Assembly (NCBI GenBank): GCA_024644535.1 | Contig: JAHEKX010000002.1 | Span: 32,306 to 96,305, forward strand | Direction: 5' to 3' | DNA from: Gammaproteobacteria bacterium | GTDB lineage: Bacteria > Pseudomonadota > Gammaproteobacteria > Pseudomonadales > Halieaceae | Length of the DNA: 64,000 nt | Part shown: piece by piece, positions 27,939 to 37,722 of the stretch | Layout: every line of letters starts with the position of its first letter | Numbering within the stretch: position 1 is the first letter of the stretch | Program-made: the position numbers and the translations under genes | The notes under the pieces: generated by a model | Told to the model about the DNA's origin: nothing | Database searches by the model: none | The model's input: only the letters and a program-made list of their open reading frames with translations

Positions 27939-29138
27939 CTAGGCAGCGATTTTCAAGCAGACTCGTATCAGAGTAAGTAGCGCGAGGAGGGTTAAGCCAA
28001 ACATGCCGATGAGCATAGGCCAGGCCGAATCGATTAAAAATTGACCGATAAAAGCACTCGCGACGGCAGATGCGCTCATTTGAATAAACCCCAATAAAGA
28101 TGAGCCCGTACCGGCGATATGCCCAAAGGGCTTAAGTGCCAATGCCATAGCGTGCGGTTGCACCAACCCAAGACTGGTAGAGTAGAGCACCATGGGGCCG
28201 GCCACTGCTGTGACGGTCATAGGTGCTAGCCAGTACCCGACGCTCATGCCAATAGTGGCCATGACGGATAAGCATGCTCCAGCAAGTACTATGTGCTTTG
28301 AATTAAATCGATAGCTTGCGCGAGCAGAAATGGCGCTGCCGGTAATGTAGCCGCTTACGGTTGCCACGAATACAAACGCCAAGTACTGGGTTTTGAGTCC
28401 CATCAGCGTTATAAAAACAAACGGCGCTGAAGGTAAAAAGATCATTAATGCCGCGTAGTTTAGCGAGGCGCCGCCGGCTATCCACAAAAATTGGGGGTGA
28501 CGCAGTAATTGGGCATAGTTGGCGAAGATAGCTCGGGGTCTAAACGCGTGCTTAATTGGCATGGTTTCGTTCAAGAAGTAAAAAATGAGCAAGCAGTTGA
28601 TGAAGCCGTACACCGCTAAACTATAAAAAATAAAGGGCCAATCCCACACCAACAGCACAAAGCCGCCCGCTAGCGGCGCAATGGCAGGTGCTACCGCCAT
28701 CATCATGGCGACTAACGAGATGGCTCTTGCCGCGCCCGCAGGCCCGTATACATCGCGAGCAATGGTCCGGGCTAACGTTGGGCCGACGCACCCACCAATG
28801 CCTTGCAGTACTCTAAAGCCAATAAAAGATTCAATAGTTTCGGATTGAGCGCAACCTAAAGAGGCCAATACATACAAGGTGAAGCCCGTTAGCAATAGTG
28901 TCTTGCGTCCATAGCTGTCTGCTAGTGGGCCACTAAATAAATGAAAACCCGCATAACCTATTAGGTAAGCGCTTAAGCTTAGATGCATTTGCGCTACCGA
29001 CGCATTTAATGAATCTCCCATTATGGTCATCGCAGGGAGATACATATCAACACTGAGTGGCGCTACGGCCGCAGAAAAAGCAAGCAGCGGCAAAAACCAC
29101 CACGCTTGCGCTTCAGCTTTAAAAGTCGATGTTGTCAT
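27939..29138 (-). CDS. MFS transporter of the Bcr/CflA drug-resistance family
   Basis: An inner-membrane proton-coupled exporter of 399 residues with 12 predicted helices. Family signatures are MYLPAMTIMGDSL after the first helix, GPLADSYGRKTLLL between helices 2 and 3 (MFS motif A), and GCVGPTLARTIARDVYG in helix 5. Substrates range from bicyclomycin and chloramphenicol to amino acids in characterised members; none can be assigned here. The gene is on the same strand as the Lrp-type regulator upstream (72-base gap), raising the possibility of an amino-acid exporter, which is inference only. Confidence 0.88.
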   Translation of the reverse strand: MTTSTFKAEAQAWWFLPLLAFSAAVAPLSVDMYLPAMTIMGDSLNASVAQMHLSLSAYLIGYAGFHLFSGPLADSYGRKTLLLTGFTLYVLASLGCAQSETIESFIGFRVLQGIGGCVGPTLARTIARDVYGPAGAARAISLVAMMMAVAPAIAPLAGGFVLLVWDWPFIFYSLAVYGFINCLLIFYFLNETMPIKHAFRPRAIFANYAQLLRHPQFLWIAGGASLNYAALMIFLPSAPFVFITLMGLKTQYLAFVFVATVSGYITGSAISARASYRFNSKHIVLAGACLSVMATIGMSVGYWLAPMTVTAVAGPMVLYSTSLGLVQPHAMALALKPFGHIAGTGSSLLGFIQMSASAVASAFIGQFLIDSAWPMLIGMFGLTLLALLTLIRVCLKIAA

Positions 29139-29210
29139 GAGGCCCGCACTATATCACGCTATGCGCTTTGTTTATTACCTAATATGAGTCTGTGAAGAGA
29201 GGTTTCTGGT

Positions 29211-29687
29211 TCAGCCTGAGATATTATTTAATGGCAGCTGTGTGCGCTGAATGACTTGTCGTAACTGAAAGCTAGAGTGGACGCCCGACACCCCAGGAAT
29301 GCGCGTCAGTCGCCCAAGCAAAAACTGCTCGTAGAATTGCATATCGGGTACCACCGCTTTAATGAGGTAATCAGCGCTTTGGCCGGTGACAACGCTGCAC
29401 TCGATGACTTCCGGGTAGGCCACAACCTCCGCCTCAAATTGCTCGAAGCGTTCGGGCGTATGTCGGTCCATGGTAATGCCGATATAAGCCGTCAGCTTCA
29501 AACCTAGCTTGTCGCGATCTAGCAATGCCACATAATTTTTGATTAAGCCCGCTTCCTCTAACTGTTTTACGCGCCTAGCGCAGGGTGTAGGCGATAATCC
29601 CACTTTGTCAGCGAGCTCTAAGTTTGACCAATGTGCATTGCTCTGCAAAAGCTCTAAGAGCTGTCGGTCGATTCGGTCGATTTTCAT
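29211..29687 (-). CDS. Lrp/AsnC-family transcriptional regulator
   Basis: A DNA-binding regulator usually sensing amino acids. From the ATG ending at 29687 it has 158 residues, the family norm; the longer frame to 29756 reads through the promoter. The N-terminal helix-turn-helix is at about 20-45 (SNLELADKVGLSPTPCARRVKQLEE). The C-terminal RAM effector domain follows (about 70-145; VIECSVVTGQSADYLIKAV). It is divergent from leuA across 179 bases and precedes the MFS exporter, so one or both are likely targets. Confidence 0.9.
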   Translation of the reverse strand: MKIDRIDRQLLELLQSNAHWSNLELADKVGLSPTPCARRVKQLEEAGLIKNYVALLDRDKLGLKLTAYIGITMDRHTPERFEQFEAEVVAYPEVIECSVVTGQSADYLIKAVVPDMQFYEQFLLGRLTRIPGVSGVHSSFQLRQVIQRTQLPLNNISG

Positions 29688-29738
29688 CTTCTCTACCTTT
29701 AAACGCAAAATTAGTGAGTTTATCTCATAAAATTTATT

Positions 29739-29744
29739 ATTATA
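29739..29744 (-). promoter_or_regulatory. -10 box of the Lrp-type regulator gene
   Basis: On the reverse strand this is TATAAT, 52 bases before the ATG. TTAACA lies 19 bases further upstream as a possible -35. The very AT-rich surroundings are compatible with Lrp-type autoregulation. Confidence 0.35.
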
Positions 29745-29782
29745 GTGACGAAGCACTAAAAAATGTTAAATAAGCGCGCACT

Positions 29783-29811
29783 TTGAAGGAAATCTCTACC
29801 CTAACTATTCT
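29783..29811 (+). promoter_or_regulatory. Candidate leuA promoter
   Basis: TTGAAG (29783-29788), 17 bases, TATTCT (29806-29811): good spacing and four of six matches in each hexamer. It lies 56 bases upstream of leuA; the ribosome site AGAAGGA is just before the start. No leucine-rich leader peptide or attenuator is visible. Confidence 0.45.
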
Positions 29812-29866
29812 AAACTATGTGCAATTGAGGTAATAGCGACCCATCGGGGTCCAGAAGGAATTAACA

Positions 29867-31540
29867 ATGTCAGATCGATTTAATTTTAAAAAGTACCCCG
29901 CGTTTAAACCGGTACAGATGACCAAGCGCACGTGGCCAGATAACACCATGACTAAAGCGCCCTTGTGGTGCAGTGTGGATCTGCGCGATGGCAACCAGGC
30001 CCTGATCGAGCCCATGACACCTCAACAAAAGCTCGACCTATGGAATTTGTTGGTCAAGGTGGGGTTTAAAGAAATCGAAATCGGGTTCCCCTCGGCCTCG
30101 TCGCTAGACTACGATTTTTGCCGCAAGTTAATCGACGAAGGGCGTATCCCCGATGACGTCACAATTCAGGTGCTAACCCAAGCCCGCCCAGACTTAATTG
30201 CAAAAACTTTCGAGGCCCTAAGGGGTGTGCGTCGTGCCGTGGTGCATTTATACAATTCAACTTCTACCGTGCAGCGCGACTACGTCTTTGGCTTAGATCG
30301 TGGAGGTATTATTAAGATTGCCGAGGAAGGCGCCAAAATGGTTGCTGACGCTGCGGCTCAATTCCCCGAAACGGAATGGGTATTTGAGTATTCGCCCGAG
30401 AGCTTTACGGGTACCGAGCTTGATTTCGCCGTCGAGGTTGTTGATGCCGTCAATGCGGTATGGCAACCCACCCCCAAGGCGCCGGTCATTGTAAACTTGC
30501 CTGCGACGGTAGAGATGAGCACGCCCAACGTTTACGCTGACCAAATCGAGTGGTTCTGTCAGCATGTGCAAAATCGTGACAGCATTTTGGTGTCGGTGCA
30601 CACCCACAATGACCGGGGTTGTGCAGTAGCCGCTTCTGAGCTTGCAGTGCTTGCGGGAGCAGACCGAGTCGAGGGCACTTTGTTCGGCAATGGCGAGCGC
30701 ACCGGCAATATGGATATCTTGACCATGGCCATGAATATGTACAGCCAGGGTGTAGATCCCATGCTCGACTTCGAGAACATGGACGAGATTATTGAAGTGT
30801 ATAAGAGCGCCACGCACTTACCGGTGCACCCGCGCCACCCCTACGCTGGTGAATTGGTATTCACAGCGTTTTCTGGCAGTCACCAAGATGCGATCAAGAA
30901 GTGTTTGTCGCGCCGCGACGAAGATTCGATCTGGGAAGTCGCTTATTTGCCCATCGACCCTGCTGATATTGGCCGATCTTACCAAGAGGTCATTCGCATC
31001 AATAGTCAGTCGGGCAAAGGCGGTATTGCTTATGTGCTAGAGCAAGAATACGGCTACCAGTTGCCACGCTGGTTGCAAATTGACTTTAGCCCTGTCGTTC
31101 AAAAGTTTGCCGAAGAGTCTGAAAAAGAGGTCAACCCGACAACGATTAAAGAATTGTTTGTAAGCACGTACTTTCCACAAGAGCACCAGTATAACTTGGG
31201 TGACTATAAGGTAAATCGTACCGATGGTGCAGACAGCTTGTCGGCCGATTTAACGACCAAGACCGGGCCCGTGCATGTGGTGGGTAGCGGCAATGGTGTG
31301 GTTGCTGCCTTTGTGAATGCCCTAGAGACCCTGACGGGATCCAAAATTGTCGTGGTCGAATACAGCGAACATGCACTAAGCCAAAGCGCCGAAGCCGAAG
31401 CGGTGTGTTACATACAGCTTAATGTCGATGGCGAGCGTGTGTGTGGTGTGGGTCAAAGCGAGGACATCATACAAGCGTCACTCGATGGCATCTTGCGCGC
31501 ACTGAGCCGCAGCGCTGTTGCTACCAAAGTAGCAGCGTAG
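29867..31540 (+). CDS. leuA: 2-isopropylmalate synthase, long form
   Basis: First committed step of leucine synthesis: acetyl-CoA plus 2-oxoisovalerate. The 557-residue protein belongs to the second LeuA type, starting FKKYPAFKPVQMTKRTWPD. The TIM-barrel metal site shows VDLRDGNQA and VHTHNDRGCAVA, and the GNGERTGNMD loop is present. The C-terminal LeuA dimer/leucine-feedback domain spans about 430-550 (GVGQSEDIIQASLDGI). Feedback by leucine is known in the family. It is divergent from the Lrp-type regulator and heads a three-gene run. Confidence 0.96.
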   Translation: MSDRFNFKKYPAFKPVQMTKRTWPDNTMTKAPLWCSVDLRDGNQALIEPMTPQQKLDLWNLLVKVGFKEIEIGFPSASSLDYDFCRKLIDEGRIPDDVTIQVLTQARPDLIAKTFEALRGVRRAVVHLYNSTSTVQRDYVFGLDRGGIIKIAEEGAKMVADAAAQFPETEWVFEYSPESFTGTELDFAVEVVDAVNAVWQPTPKAPVIVNLPATVEMSTPNVYADQIEWFCQHVQNRDSILVSVHTHNDRGCAVAASELAVLAGADRVEGTLFGNGERTGNMDILTMAMNMYSQGVDPMLDFENMDEIIEVYKSATHLPVHPRHPYAGELVFTAFSGSHQDAIKKCLSRRDEDSIWEVAYLPIDPADIGRSYQEVIRINSQSGKGGIAYVLEQEYGYQLPRWLQIDFSPVVQKFAEESEKEVNPTTIKELFVSTYFPQEHQYNLGDYKVNRTDGADSLSADLTTKTGPVHVVGSGNGVVAAFVNALETLTGSKIVVVEYSEHALSQSAEAEAVCYIQLNVDGERVCGVGQSEDIIQASLDGILRALSRSAVATKVAA

Positions 31541-31572
31541 GTTCGCATTACAGACATTGCCGAGGTCGGGGT

Positions 31573-32517
31573 ATGAGCGTCACATTGCAAGACGTGCAAA
31601 CAGCTTTAGAGCGCATTAAAGGCTATGTGCACCTCACCCCGCTCGAGCAACATCAAAGTCTAAGCGACGTCAGTGGCGCTAAGCTTTGGTTCAAATCTGA
31701 AAACAAGCAAAAGTGTGGCGCGTTTAAAGCCAGAGGCGCGCATCATGCGCTGGCCAATTTGACCCAAGAACAGCTTGCGCGCGGTGTCGCCACACATTCA
31801 TCCGGCAACCATGGTGCTGCCCTCGCTCTGGCCGCACGCAGGTTTGGCACGCAAGCTTTTGTGGTCATGCCTTCTAATGCCCCAATGCCAAAACGACAGG
31901 CGACGCTGGCTTACGGCGCCACCGTTATTGAATGCGAACCGACTCTCGCTGCTCGAGAAACTGCCTTGCTAGAATGTGTCGAGCGCACCGGCGCCGTATT
32001 CGTACCTCCATATGATCACCCCGATATCATCGCAGGACAGGGTACCTTGGCGCTGGAGATGCTCGAGCAGAATTCGAACTTAGACGTGATTTTGGTGCCA
32101 GTCGGCGGCGGCGGAATGTTGGCTGGCGTCAGTTTGGCTGTGAAAGCCTTGCGACCTGAAATCAAAGTCATTGGCGTCGAACCTTTTGGCGCAGACGACG
32201 CTAAGCGATCATTCCTTACGGGTCAGCATGTACTGCAACATCACCCTGATACGATCGCTGATGGTCTGCGTACAACCTTAGGAGCGTTGAATTTTGCCTT
32301 AATTCGTGATTATACGGACGATATTGTCACCGTCACGGATGCACAAATTATCGCGGCCATGAAGTTATACATGACTCGGGCCAAAGCGCTAGTAGAGCCC
32401 TCGGGAATTGTGGGTTTGGCAGCGGTGTTAGCTGACCCTGACCGATTTGCTGGGCAGCAAGTTGGTATCGTAATCTCGGGGGGTAATGTCGATCTAGAAC
32501 ATCCTGTTTGGTTATAA
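31573..32517 (+). CDS. PLP-dependent threonine/serine dehydratase-like enzyme
   Basis: A fold-type II PLP enzyme of 314 residues with no C-terminal ACT regulatory domain. Lys52 in KCGAFKARGA is the Schiff-base lysine; SSGNHGAALA binds the substrate carboxylate and PVGGGGMLAG the cofactor phosphate. Length suits catabolic threonine dehydratase or serine racemase rather than full-length IlvA. Position after leuA suggests it could supply 2-oxobutanoate for isoleucine, but serine racemase or dehydratase activity is equally possible. ATG 31573 was chosen over a much longer open frame that overlaps leuA. Confidence 0.85.
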   Translation: MSVTLQDVQTALERIKGYVHLTPLEQHQSLSDVSGAKLWFKSENKQKCGAFKARGAHHALANLTQEQLARGVATHSSGNHGAALALAARRFGTQAFVVMPSNAPMPKRQATLAYGATVIECEPTLAARETALLECVERTGAVFVPPYDHPDIIAGQGTLALEMLEQNSNLDVILVPVGGGGMLAGVSLAVKALRPEIKVIGVEPFGADDAKRSFLTGQHVLQHHPDTIADGLRTTLGALNFALIRDYTDDIVTVTDAQIIAAMKLYMTRAKALVEPSGIVGLAAVLADPDRFAGQQVGIVISGGNVDLEHPVWL

Positions 32518-32519
32518 CT

Positions 32520-33371
32520 ATGCACAGTGCAGTTCGTTTATTTGTTGTACTTATTGTTACCGTGCTTGCAACGACCGCTTGCAGTCGCACCTCTTTCTTT
32601 TATCACCGCATACCGACCCTGATTAATTGGGCTATTGATGATTACCTGACTTTCGATAAACAGCAACAAGCTGAGTTTGATGTCGCCTTAACTGACCTTC
32701 TTGATTGGCATCAAACAGAGGAGCTGCCCAAATATGTCGATTTTCTGGATCGACTGATCACAAAGATGGGGTCCTCTTCACCGCTTACGGTACAGGACAT
32801 GACTCAATGGCAAGCAGAGGCTGACAGATATAGCGAAGCGCTGCAGCGTCAAGCGGTGCGCTCTCTAGTAGGTCTGGTGCCGAGTCTCTCAACGAATCAG
32901 CATCAGGAATTTCGCGAGGCATTGGATAAAAAGCAAACTGAGCTCGAGCGCAAGTACGCCGACCGTAGCGATGAACGCTACCGTAAGGACGCCATCGATA
33001 ACTTAGAGGATAACTTGTCGGACTACCTCGGTAGGCTGACCGAGGCTCAAAAAGCTGACATTAACGTGGCCGCTAAAAGCATGATTCGTTATGACTCGGT
33101 CTGGTTAGAGCGACGTAAACACTGGTTTGAAGGTTTTTATGCGCTGATCAAAAACCCCGGCCCCGATGCCGAAGACAGCATATTGCAGTATCTTGCAGGT
33201 TCGAAGCGACCACCCGCTCCTGAATATGTGCACAACAATCAAGTTATTATGCAGGCAATGGCCAATGTTTTGAATGCGCGTACTGACAAGCAAAATCGTA
33301 AGTTAATCAGCAAGCTGACTAACTTACGCGATGATCTTGCGACTTTAATTGTTCATGAGCACGGGGTCTAA
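32520..33371 (+). CDS. DUF6279-like exported protein
   Basis: A 283-residue protein. The N-terminal hydrophobic segment ends TTACS, which could be a weak lipobox (Cys21) or an ordinary signal peptide. The mature part is almost entirely helical and charged ([30 protein letters not shown], quoted in part: [20 protein letters not shown]), with a TEELPKY segment. This resembles the DUF6279 lipoproteins of gammaproteobacteria. Function is unknown. It begins two bases after the PLP-enzyme stop, and its own stop interlocks with that of ilvD (CTAA). Confidence 0.7.
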   Translation: MHSAVRLFVVLIVTVLATTACSRTSFFYHRIPTLINWAIDDYLTFDKQQQAEFDVALTDLLDWHQTEELPKYVDFLDRLITKMGSSSPLTVQDMTQWQAEADRYSEALQRQAVRSLVGLVPSLSTNQHQEFREALDKKQTELERKYADRSDERYRKDAIDNLEDNLSDYLGRLTEAQKADINVAAKSMIRYDSVWLERRKHWFEGFYALIKNPGPDAEDSILQYLAGSKRPPAPEYVHNNQVIMQAMANVLNARTDKQNRKLISKLTNLRDDLATLIVHEHGV

Positions 33372-35212
33372 CCGCCGATTTTGCTAAGATCTCTCACGGC
33401 ACCTTTGTCGGCGCTTGTGACCATGCTGGCATACACTTTTAAGGCTGTGCTTACAGCGCGAGGTCGGTCTTGGGCAGGCTTCCACCCTTTGGCATTGGCA
33501 TCCATCGCAGAGCGTCGCTCGGCTATAGTCGCTTCGTCAACGCGCAGGTTAATAGTACGTTTTGGGATATTAATGTCGACGATATCGCCTGGCTCGATCA
33601 AGGCAATGGCGCCGCCCGATGCAGCCTCAGGTGATACATGACCAATCGATAGACCGGACGTGCCGCCCGAGAATCGCCCGTCTGTTAATAGCGCGCACAC
33701 TTTACCCAAGCCTTTCGATTTTAAGTAGCTGGTGGGATACAACATTTCTTGCATGCCAGGACCTCCTTTCGGCCCTTCGTAGCGAATTACTACGACATCA
33801 CCCGCTTTGACCTCATCGTTTAGGATGGCGTCTACCGCGGCATCTTGCGATTCGCAGACGAACGCTGGACCCGAGAATACGAGGATGCTTTCATCTACGC
33901 CGGAGGTCTTAACCACGCAGCCGTCTTTGGCAATGTTACCCGTAAGCACCGCCAGCCCGCCCTCTAACGAAAAGGCGCTTTCGATGCGACGGATACAGCC
34001 GTTATCGCGGTCTGCATCTAGGCTTGTCCAGCGCGTGTCTTGACTGAACGCTGTCTGTGTGGGAATACCTGCTGGGCCGGCTTTGAAGAAGGTTCGCACA
34101 GCTTCTGATTGGGTTTGCATGATGTCCCATTCTGCCAACGCCTCAGCCAAGCTTGGGCTGTGTACGGTGGGGCATTGCTCGTGTAACAAGCCGGCGCGCT
34201 GCAGTTCGCCTAAAATTCCGTAGACGCCGCCGGCGCGATGTACGTCTTCCATGTGATACAGAGGCGTGTTGGGTGCGACCTTACAAAGTTGCGGCACGCG
34301 ACAAGACAGCTCGTCGATGTGCTGCATGTTGAAATCAACGCCACCTTCTTGTGCTGCCGCAAGTAAATGCAGGATGGTATTGGTTGACCCACCCATGGCG
34401 ATGTCTAGGCTCATGGCGTTTTCAAATGCCGAAAAATTTGCAATATCGCGCGGCAGTAAGCCAGGCTCATTGCCCTCGTAGTGACGCTTAGTAACGTCGA
34501 CGATTAATCGGCCCGCGCGCAAAAATAATTGCTCTCGATCTGCGTGTGTCGCCAGCAATGACCCATTACCGGGTAGACTCAGCCCTAAAGCCTCGGTTAG
34601 GCAGTTCATGGAGTTTGCCGTAAACATGCCTGAACAAGAGCCGCAGGTGGGGCATGCCGAGCGCTCATACTCAGCGACTTTTTCATCACTTGCCGAGCTG
34701 TCGGCGGCAATTACCATTGCATCGACTAGGTCGAGCTTGTTTTCCGAAAGTTTGGTTTTACCGGCTTCCATTGGGCCGCCTGACACAAACACTGCGGGAA
34801 TGTTTAGGCGCATAGCTGCATTCAGCATTCCGGGCGTGATCTTGTCACAATTTGATATACAGACCATCGCGTCGGCACAGTGCGCGTTTACCATATACTC
34901 GACTGAGTCGGTAATTACATCGCGCGAAGGCAGGCTATAGAGCATGCCGTCATGCCCCATGGCAATGCCGTCATCCACTGCGATAGTATTAAATTCTTTG
35001 GCGACACCACCAGCGGCTTCGATTTCTCGTGCCACTAACTGACCGAGATCTTTTAGATGTACATGCCCTGGTACAAATTGAGTAAAAGAGTTTACGACTG
35101 CGATAATGGGTTTTTGAAAATCTTCATCTTTCATGCCCGTGGCGCGCCAAAGGGCTCGAGCTCCGGCCATATTGCGTCCTTGGGTGCTGGTGCTAGATCG
35201 ATAGACGGGCAT
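33368..35212 (-). CDS. ilvD: Dihydroxy-acid dehydratase
   Basis: Iron-sulfur dehydratase for valine, isoleucine and (via 2-oxoisovalerate) leucine synthesis. It has 614 residues (E. coli 616). Cluster cysteines lie in [12 protein letters not shown] and [18 protein letters not shown]; the C-terminal signature is [22 protein letters not shown]. It sits nine bases after argA on the same strand, so it may belong to a pit-argE-argA-ilvD transcript. Together with leuA and ilvE in this window it covers several branched-chain steps. Confidence 0.97.
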   Translation of the reverse strand: MPVYRSSTSTQGRNMAGARALWRATGMKDEDFQKPIIAVVNSFTQFVPGHVHLKDLGQLVAREIEAAGGVAKEFNTIAVDDGIAMGHDGMLYSLPSRDVITDSVEYMVNAHCADAMVCISNCDKITPGMLNAAMRLNIPAVFVSGGPMEAGKTKLSENKLDLVDAMVIAADSSASDEKVAEYERSACPTCGSCSGMFTANSMNCLTEALGLSLPGNGSLLATHADREQLFLRAGRLIVDVTKRHYEGNEPGLLPRDIANFSAFENAMSLDIAMGGSTNTILHLLAAAQEGGVDFNMQHIDELSCRVPQLCKVAPNTPLYHMEDVHRAGGVYGILGELQRAGLLHEQCPTVHSPSLAEALAEWDIMQTQSEAVRTFFKAGPAGIPTQTAFSQDTRWTSLDADRDNGCIRRIESAFSLEGGLAVLTGNIAKDGCVVKTSGVDESILVFSGPAFVCESQDAAVDAILNDEVKAGDVVVIRYEGPKGGPGMQEMLYPTSYLKSKGLGKVCALLTDGRFSGGTSGLSIGHVSPEAASGGAIALIEPGDIVDINIPKRTINLRVDEATIAERRSAMDANAKGWKPAQDRPRAVSTALKVYASMVTSADKGAVRDLSKIGG

Positions 35213-35221
35213 AGTAAATCC

Positions 35222-36523
35222 TTATACAGCGAGTGGTTTTACAAAAACTTTTGAATTTCTTTGTAGGTTATATAGTGCTTGCTTGGGTTGCGGCAGGCTA
35301 AACCGGTCTTGTTCACGAAACCCTTGCTCGATAAACCAGTGCGCTGTCTGCGTGGTTAGTACAAATACGCTTTCTAGGCGGAGTCGTTGAGCTTCTTTTT
35401 CGAGGGCGTCAAGCAATCGCTGGCCTCGATCGCTGCCTCGATAATCGGGGTGACACACAATACAGGCCACTTCCGCTGTGTTGGCGTCAGGGTACATATA
35501 CAGCGCCGCGCAGGCAATTACGCGGCCATCGCGTTCAAGTACGGTAAATTGGGCGATTTCGGTTTCGAGTAACTCGCGCGAGCGCTTGACCAGTACGCCG
35601 TCTGCCTCTAAAGGCTGCAAGAGTTCTAAAATGCCACCAACGTCATCGATATTGGCTTGGCGACATTGTTCGAATAAATTACGGCTCACCAAAGTGCCGG
35701 CACCATCATGGGTAAAAAGCTCGGCTAGTAAGGCGCCTTCTTGTTCAAAGCCAATGATGTGACAGCGTTCTACACCACCCGCGCACGCTCGTTTTGACGC
35801 ATCTAGCAGTACTCGATACTCTTTGCTGACATCACAGTCGTCAAGTTCTGATACTGCAAGCTGGCGCACAAATTGGTTGTTACTGTCGTGAATAGCATCG
35901 GGTGACATTAGCCAAATTAACTTGTCCGCACGGCAGTCTGTTGCAACCCGAACGGCCACGTCTTCAAGCGATAAATTAAAGGACTCGCCCGTAGGTGAAT
36001 ACCCTAAAGGTGGTAGCAACACTAAATTGTTATCGCTGAGCTGGCGCGTAATACCTGCGACATCTATACGACGAACTTTGCCGGTGTGCAAGTAATCGGT
36101 GCCGTTGAGCACCCCCACCGGCTGTGCCATTACAAAATTGCCCGAGCAGACCCTGACTTTGGCGCCTTGCATGGGGGAGTTTGGCAGGCCCATAGACAGC
36201 TTGGCTTCGAGCTCGTGCCGTAAATTACCAACGGTGTGCTTAATAAGCTCTAAATCTAGGGTGTCAGTTATGCGTAAGTCTTCCTCAAAAAGACTTGATC
36301 GGCCTTCTTTTTGAAGCGTTTTATTGACTTGCGGCCTGGCGCCAAACGCTATAATAACTCGAACGCCTAAGCTGTTTAGCAGCACTAAATCTTGCAAAAT
36401 AGTGGTTAGGTGCTCGCTTGCTAAGCACTCGCCCGACAGCGCAACCACAAAAGTCCGACCTCTGTGCGCGTTGATATAAGGCGTGGTATTTCTAAACCAC
36501 TGAATGTGTGATTGCGTTGGCAT
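35222..36523 (-). CDS. argA: N-acetylglutamate synthase, ArgA type
   Basis: First step of arginine synthesis. It has 433 residues from the ATG ending at 36523, where homology begins (WFRNTTPYINAHRGRTFVVALSGE, in part: TTPYINAHRGRTFVVALSGE). The N-terminal amino-acid-kinase domain (about 20-280, arginine-binding in the family) carries GARPQVNKTL. The C-terminal GNAT domain carries the acetyl-CoA loop around RGSDRGQRLLDALE. No good ribosome site is visible at this start; a TTG at 36574 is in frame but overlaps argE. The gene follows argE by 41 bases. Confidence 0.93.
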   Translation of the reverse strand: MPTQSHIQWFRNTTPYINAHRGRTFVVALSGECLASEHLTTILQDLVLLNSLGVRVIIAFGARPQVNKTLQKEGRSSLFEEDLRITDTLDLELIKHTVGNLRHELEAKLSMGLPNSPMQGAKVRVCSGNFVMAQPVGVLNGTDYLHTGKVRRIDVAGITRQLSDNNLVLLPPLGYSPTGESFNLSLEDVAVRVATDCRADKLIWLMSPDAIHDSNNQFVRQLAVSELDDCDVSKEYRVLLDASKRACAGGVERCHIIGFEQEGALLAELFTHDGAGTLVSRNLFEQCRQANIDDVGGILELLQPLEADGVLVKRSRELLETEIAQFTVLERDGRVIACAALYMYPDANTAEVACIVCHPDYRGSDRGQRLLDALEKEAQRLRLESVFVLTTQTAHWFIEQGFREQDRFSLPQPKQALYNLQRNSKVFVKPLAV

Positions 36524-36564
36524 GTGCACATTATCGTACGAACTGTGGCGTTCGTATAGGGTAC

Positions 36565-37722
36565 TTACACGCAATAGTGCTTGATGGTTTGGCTTAGTAG
36601 GCTAATGCAGGGGTTAATTTGGTCAAACGCCAAATATTCATTGGGTTGATGGGCTAAATCAATCGAGCCCGGCCCCATGACAATTGCTTCGGCACCCAGC
36701 GCTTTGAAAAAGCCGGCCTCGGTTGCGAATAAGGCGCTGGCAGCCGTTGCATCGGTCAGCGACTCTGCCAGGCGCACTAGGGCAGAGTCAGCACCTTCTT
36801 CAAACGGTGGCACGGGGTCCATAAGAGGTTCCCAGGTCACATTTAACCCAGACTGCTCGCTTTCGTGCTGGCATAGCGACTTGATTCTAGCCGTAATCAA
36901 ATCGGTGTTCAATCCAGGTATTATTCGCAAATCGAACTGGAGCTCGCTGTGGGCGCAAATGCGGTTGGGTGAATCGCCGCCGTGAATGTGACCTAGATTA
37001 AGCGTAGTGTACGGGACCTCGAAGGCTAAGTTTTGTTGCGCCTGTAGCTCTAAGCGCAGCGCCATAAGCCCCGTGATTAATCGGTGCATGCCGTCAATCG
37101 CGTTATTGCCAAGTGCGGGGTTGGATGAGTGCCCAGAATGTCCTTCTACGACGATGCGGCTCATTAGCATACCTTTGTGCATGCGTATGGGCTTTAGGTT
37201 TGTCGGTTCCCCGATAATTACGGCGTCAGCTTGGTGTATTTGCGATTTAAGCAGAGCTTTGGCGCCATTCATGGTGCTCTCTTCGTCGGCTGTGGCGATG
37301 AGTGTGAGAGGGGCACTTAAGCGCGAGCTGTCGAACTGTGTTGCTGCTGCGAGGGCTAGCGGGAAAAACCCCTTCATGTCGCTGGTGCCTAAGCCATAAA
37401 AGCGTTGATCTTGCTCGTGGACCTCTAGCGGATTGGTTTGCCAGCGGCCCTCATCAAAGGGTACGGTATCGCTGTGGCCTGCAAGCACCAGGCCGCCAAT
37501 ACCGGCACCCTTAGTCGCAATTAGATTTGCCTTGCGCGTGTTGGCGTCGACCACCTGAATTTCAGTAGTAAAGCCCGCCGCCTTGGCAAAGTCGGCTAAG
37601 CGTTCAATGACAGGAAGATTGCCCTGATCCCAAGAGGGGTCAGTAGAGCTGACCGAGGAGGTCGCGATCAGCTCTTTGAGTTGGTGTTTAACAAGGTGGT
37701 TATCAGCGCTGGCTCTAGCCAC
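36565..37722 (-). CDS. argE: Acetylornithine deacetylase
   Basis: M20-family metallopeptidase-like enzyme that releases ornithine from N-acetylornithine in the linear arginine pathway. It has 385 residues. Metal-site segments are AGHSDTVPFD, YGLGTSDMKGFF and TADEESTMNGAK; a dimerisation domain occupies about 180-290. The start is taken as GTG 37722, seven bases after AAGGG; a TTG three bases earlier is the alternative. It overlaps the pit stop by eight bases, so it is translationally coupled to pit. Confidence 0.94.
   Translation of the reverse strand: MARASADNHLVKHQLKELIATSSVSSTDPSWDQGNLPVIERLADFAKAAGFTTEIQVVDANTRKANLIATKGAGIGGLVLAGHSDTVPFDEGRWQTNPLEVHEQDQRFYGLGTSDMKGFFPLALAAATQFDSSRLSAPLTLIATADEESTMNGAKALLKSQIHQADAVIIGEPTNLKPIRMHKGMLMSRIVVEGHSGHSSNPALGNNAIDGMHRLITGLMALRLELQAQQNLAFEVPYTTLNLGHIHGGDSPNRICAHSELQFDLRIIPGLNTDLITARIKSLCQHESEQSGLNVTWEPLMDPVPPFEEGADSALVRLAESLTDATAASALFATEAGFFKALGAEAIVMGPGSIDLAHQPNEYLAFDQINPCISLLSQTIKHYCV

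Noticed and set aside
29763..29786. Seven-codon frame (M L N K R A L) before leuA as an attenuator leader
   Set aside because: Only two leucine codons, no ribosome site, no terminator/antiterminator pair, and it overlaps the predicted -35 of leuA.
30293..30817. 174-codon reverse frame inside leuA
   Set aside because: The complement of conserved TIM-barrel coding sequence; His-rich artefact without a start signal.
34608..34940. 110-codon forward frame inside ilvD
   Set aside because: An antisense shadow of the iron-sulfur-binding region of ilvD; no ribosome site or recognisable domain.
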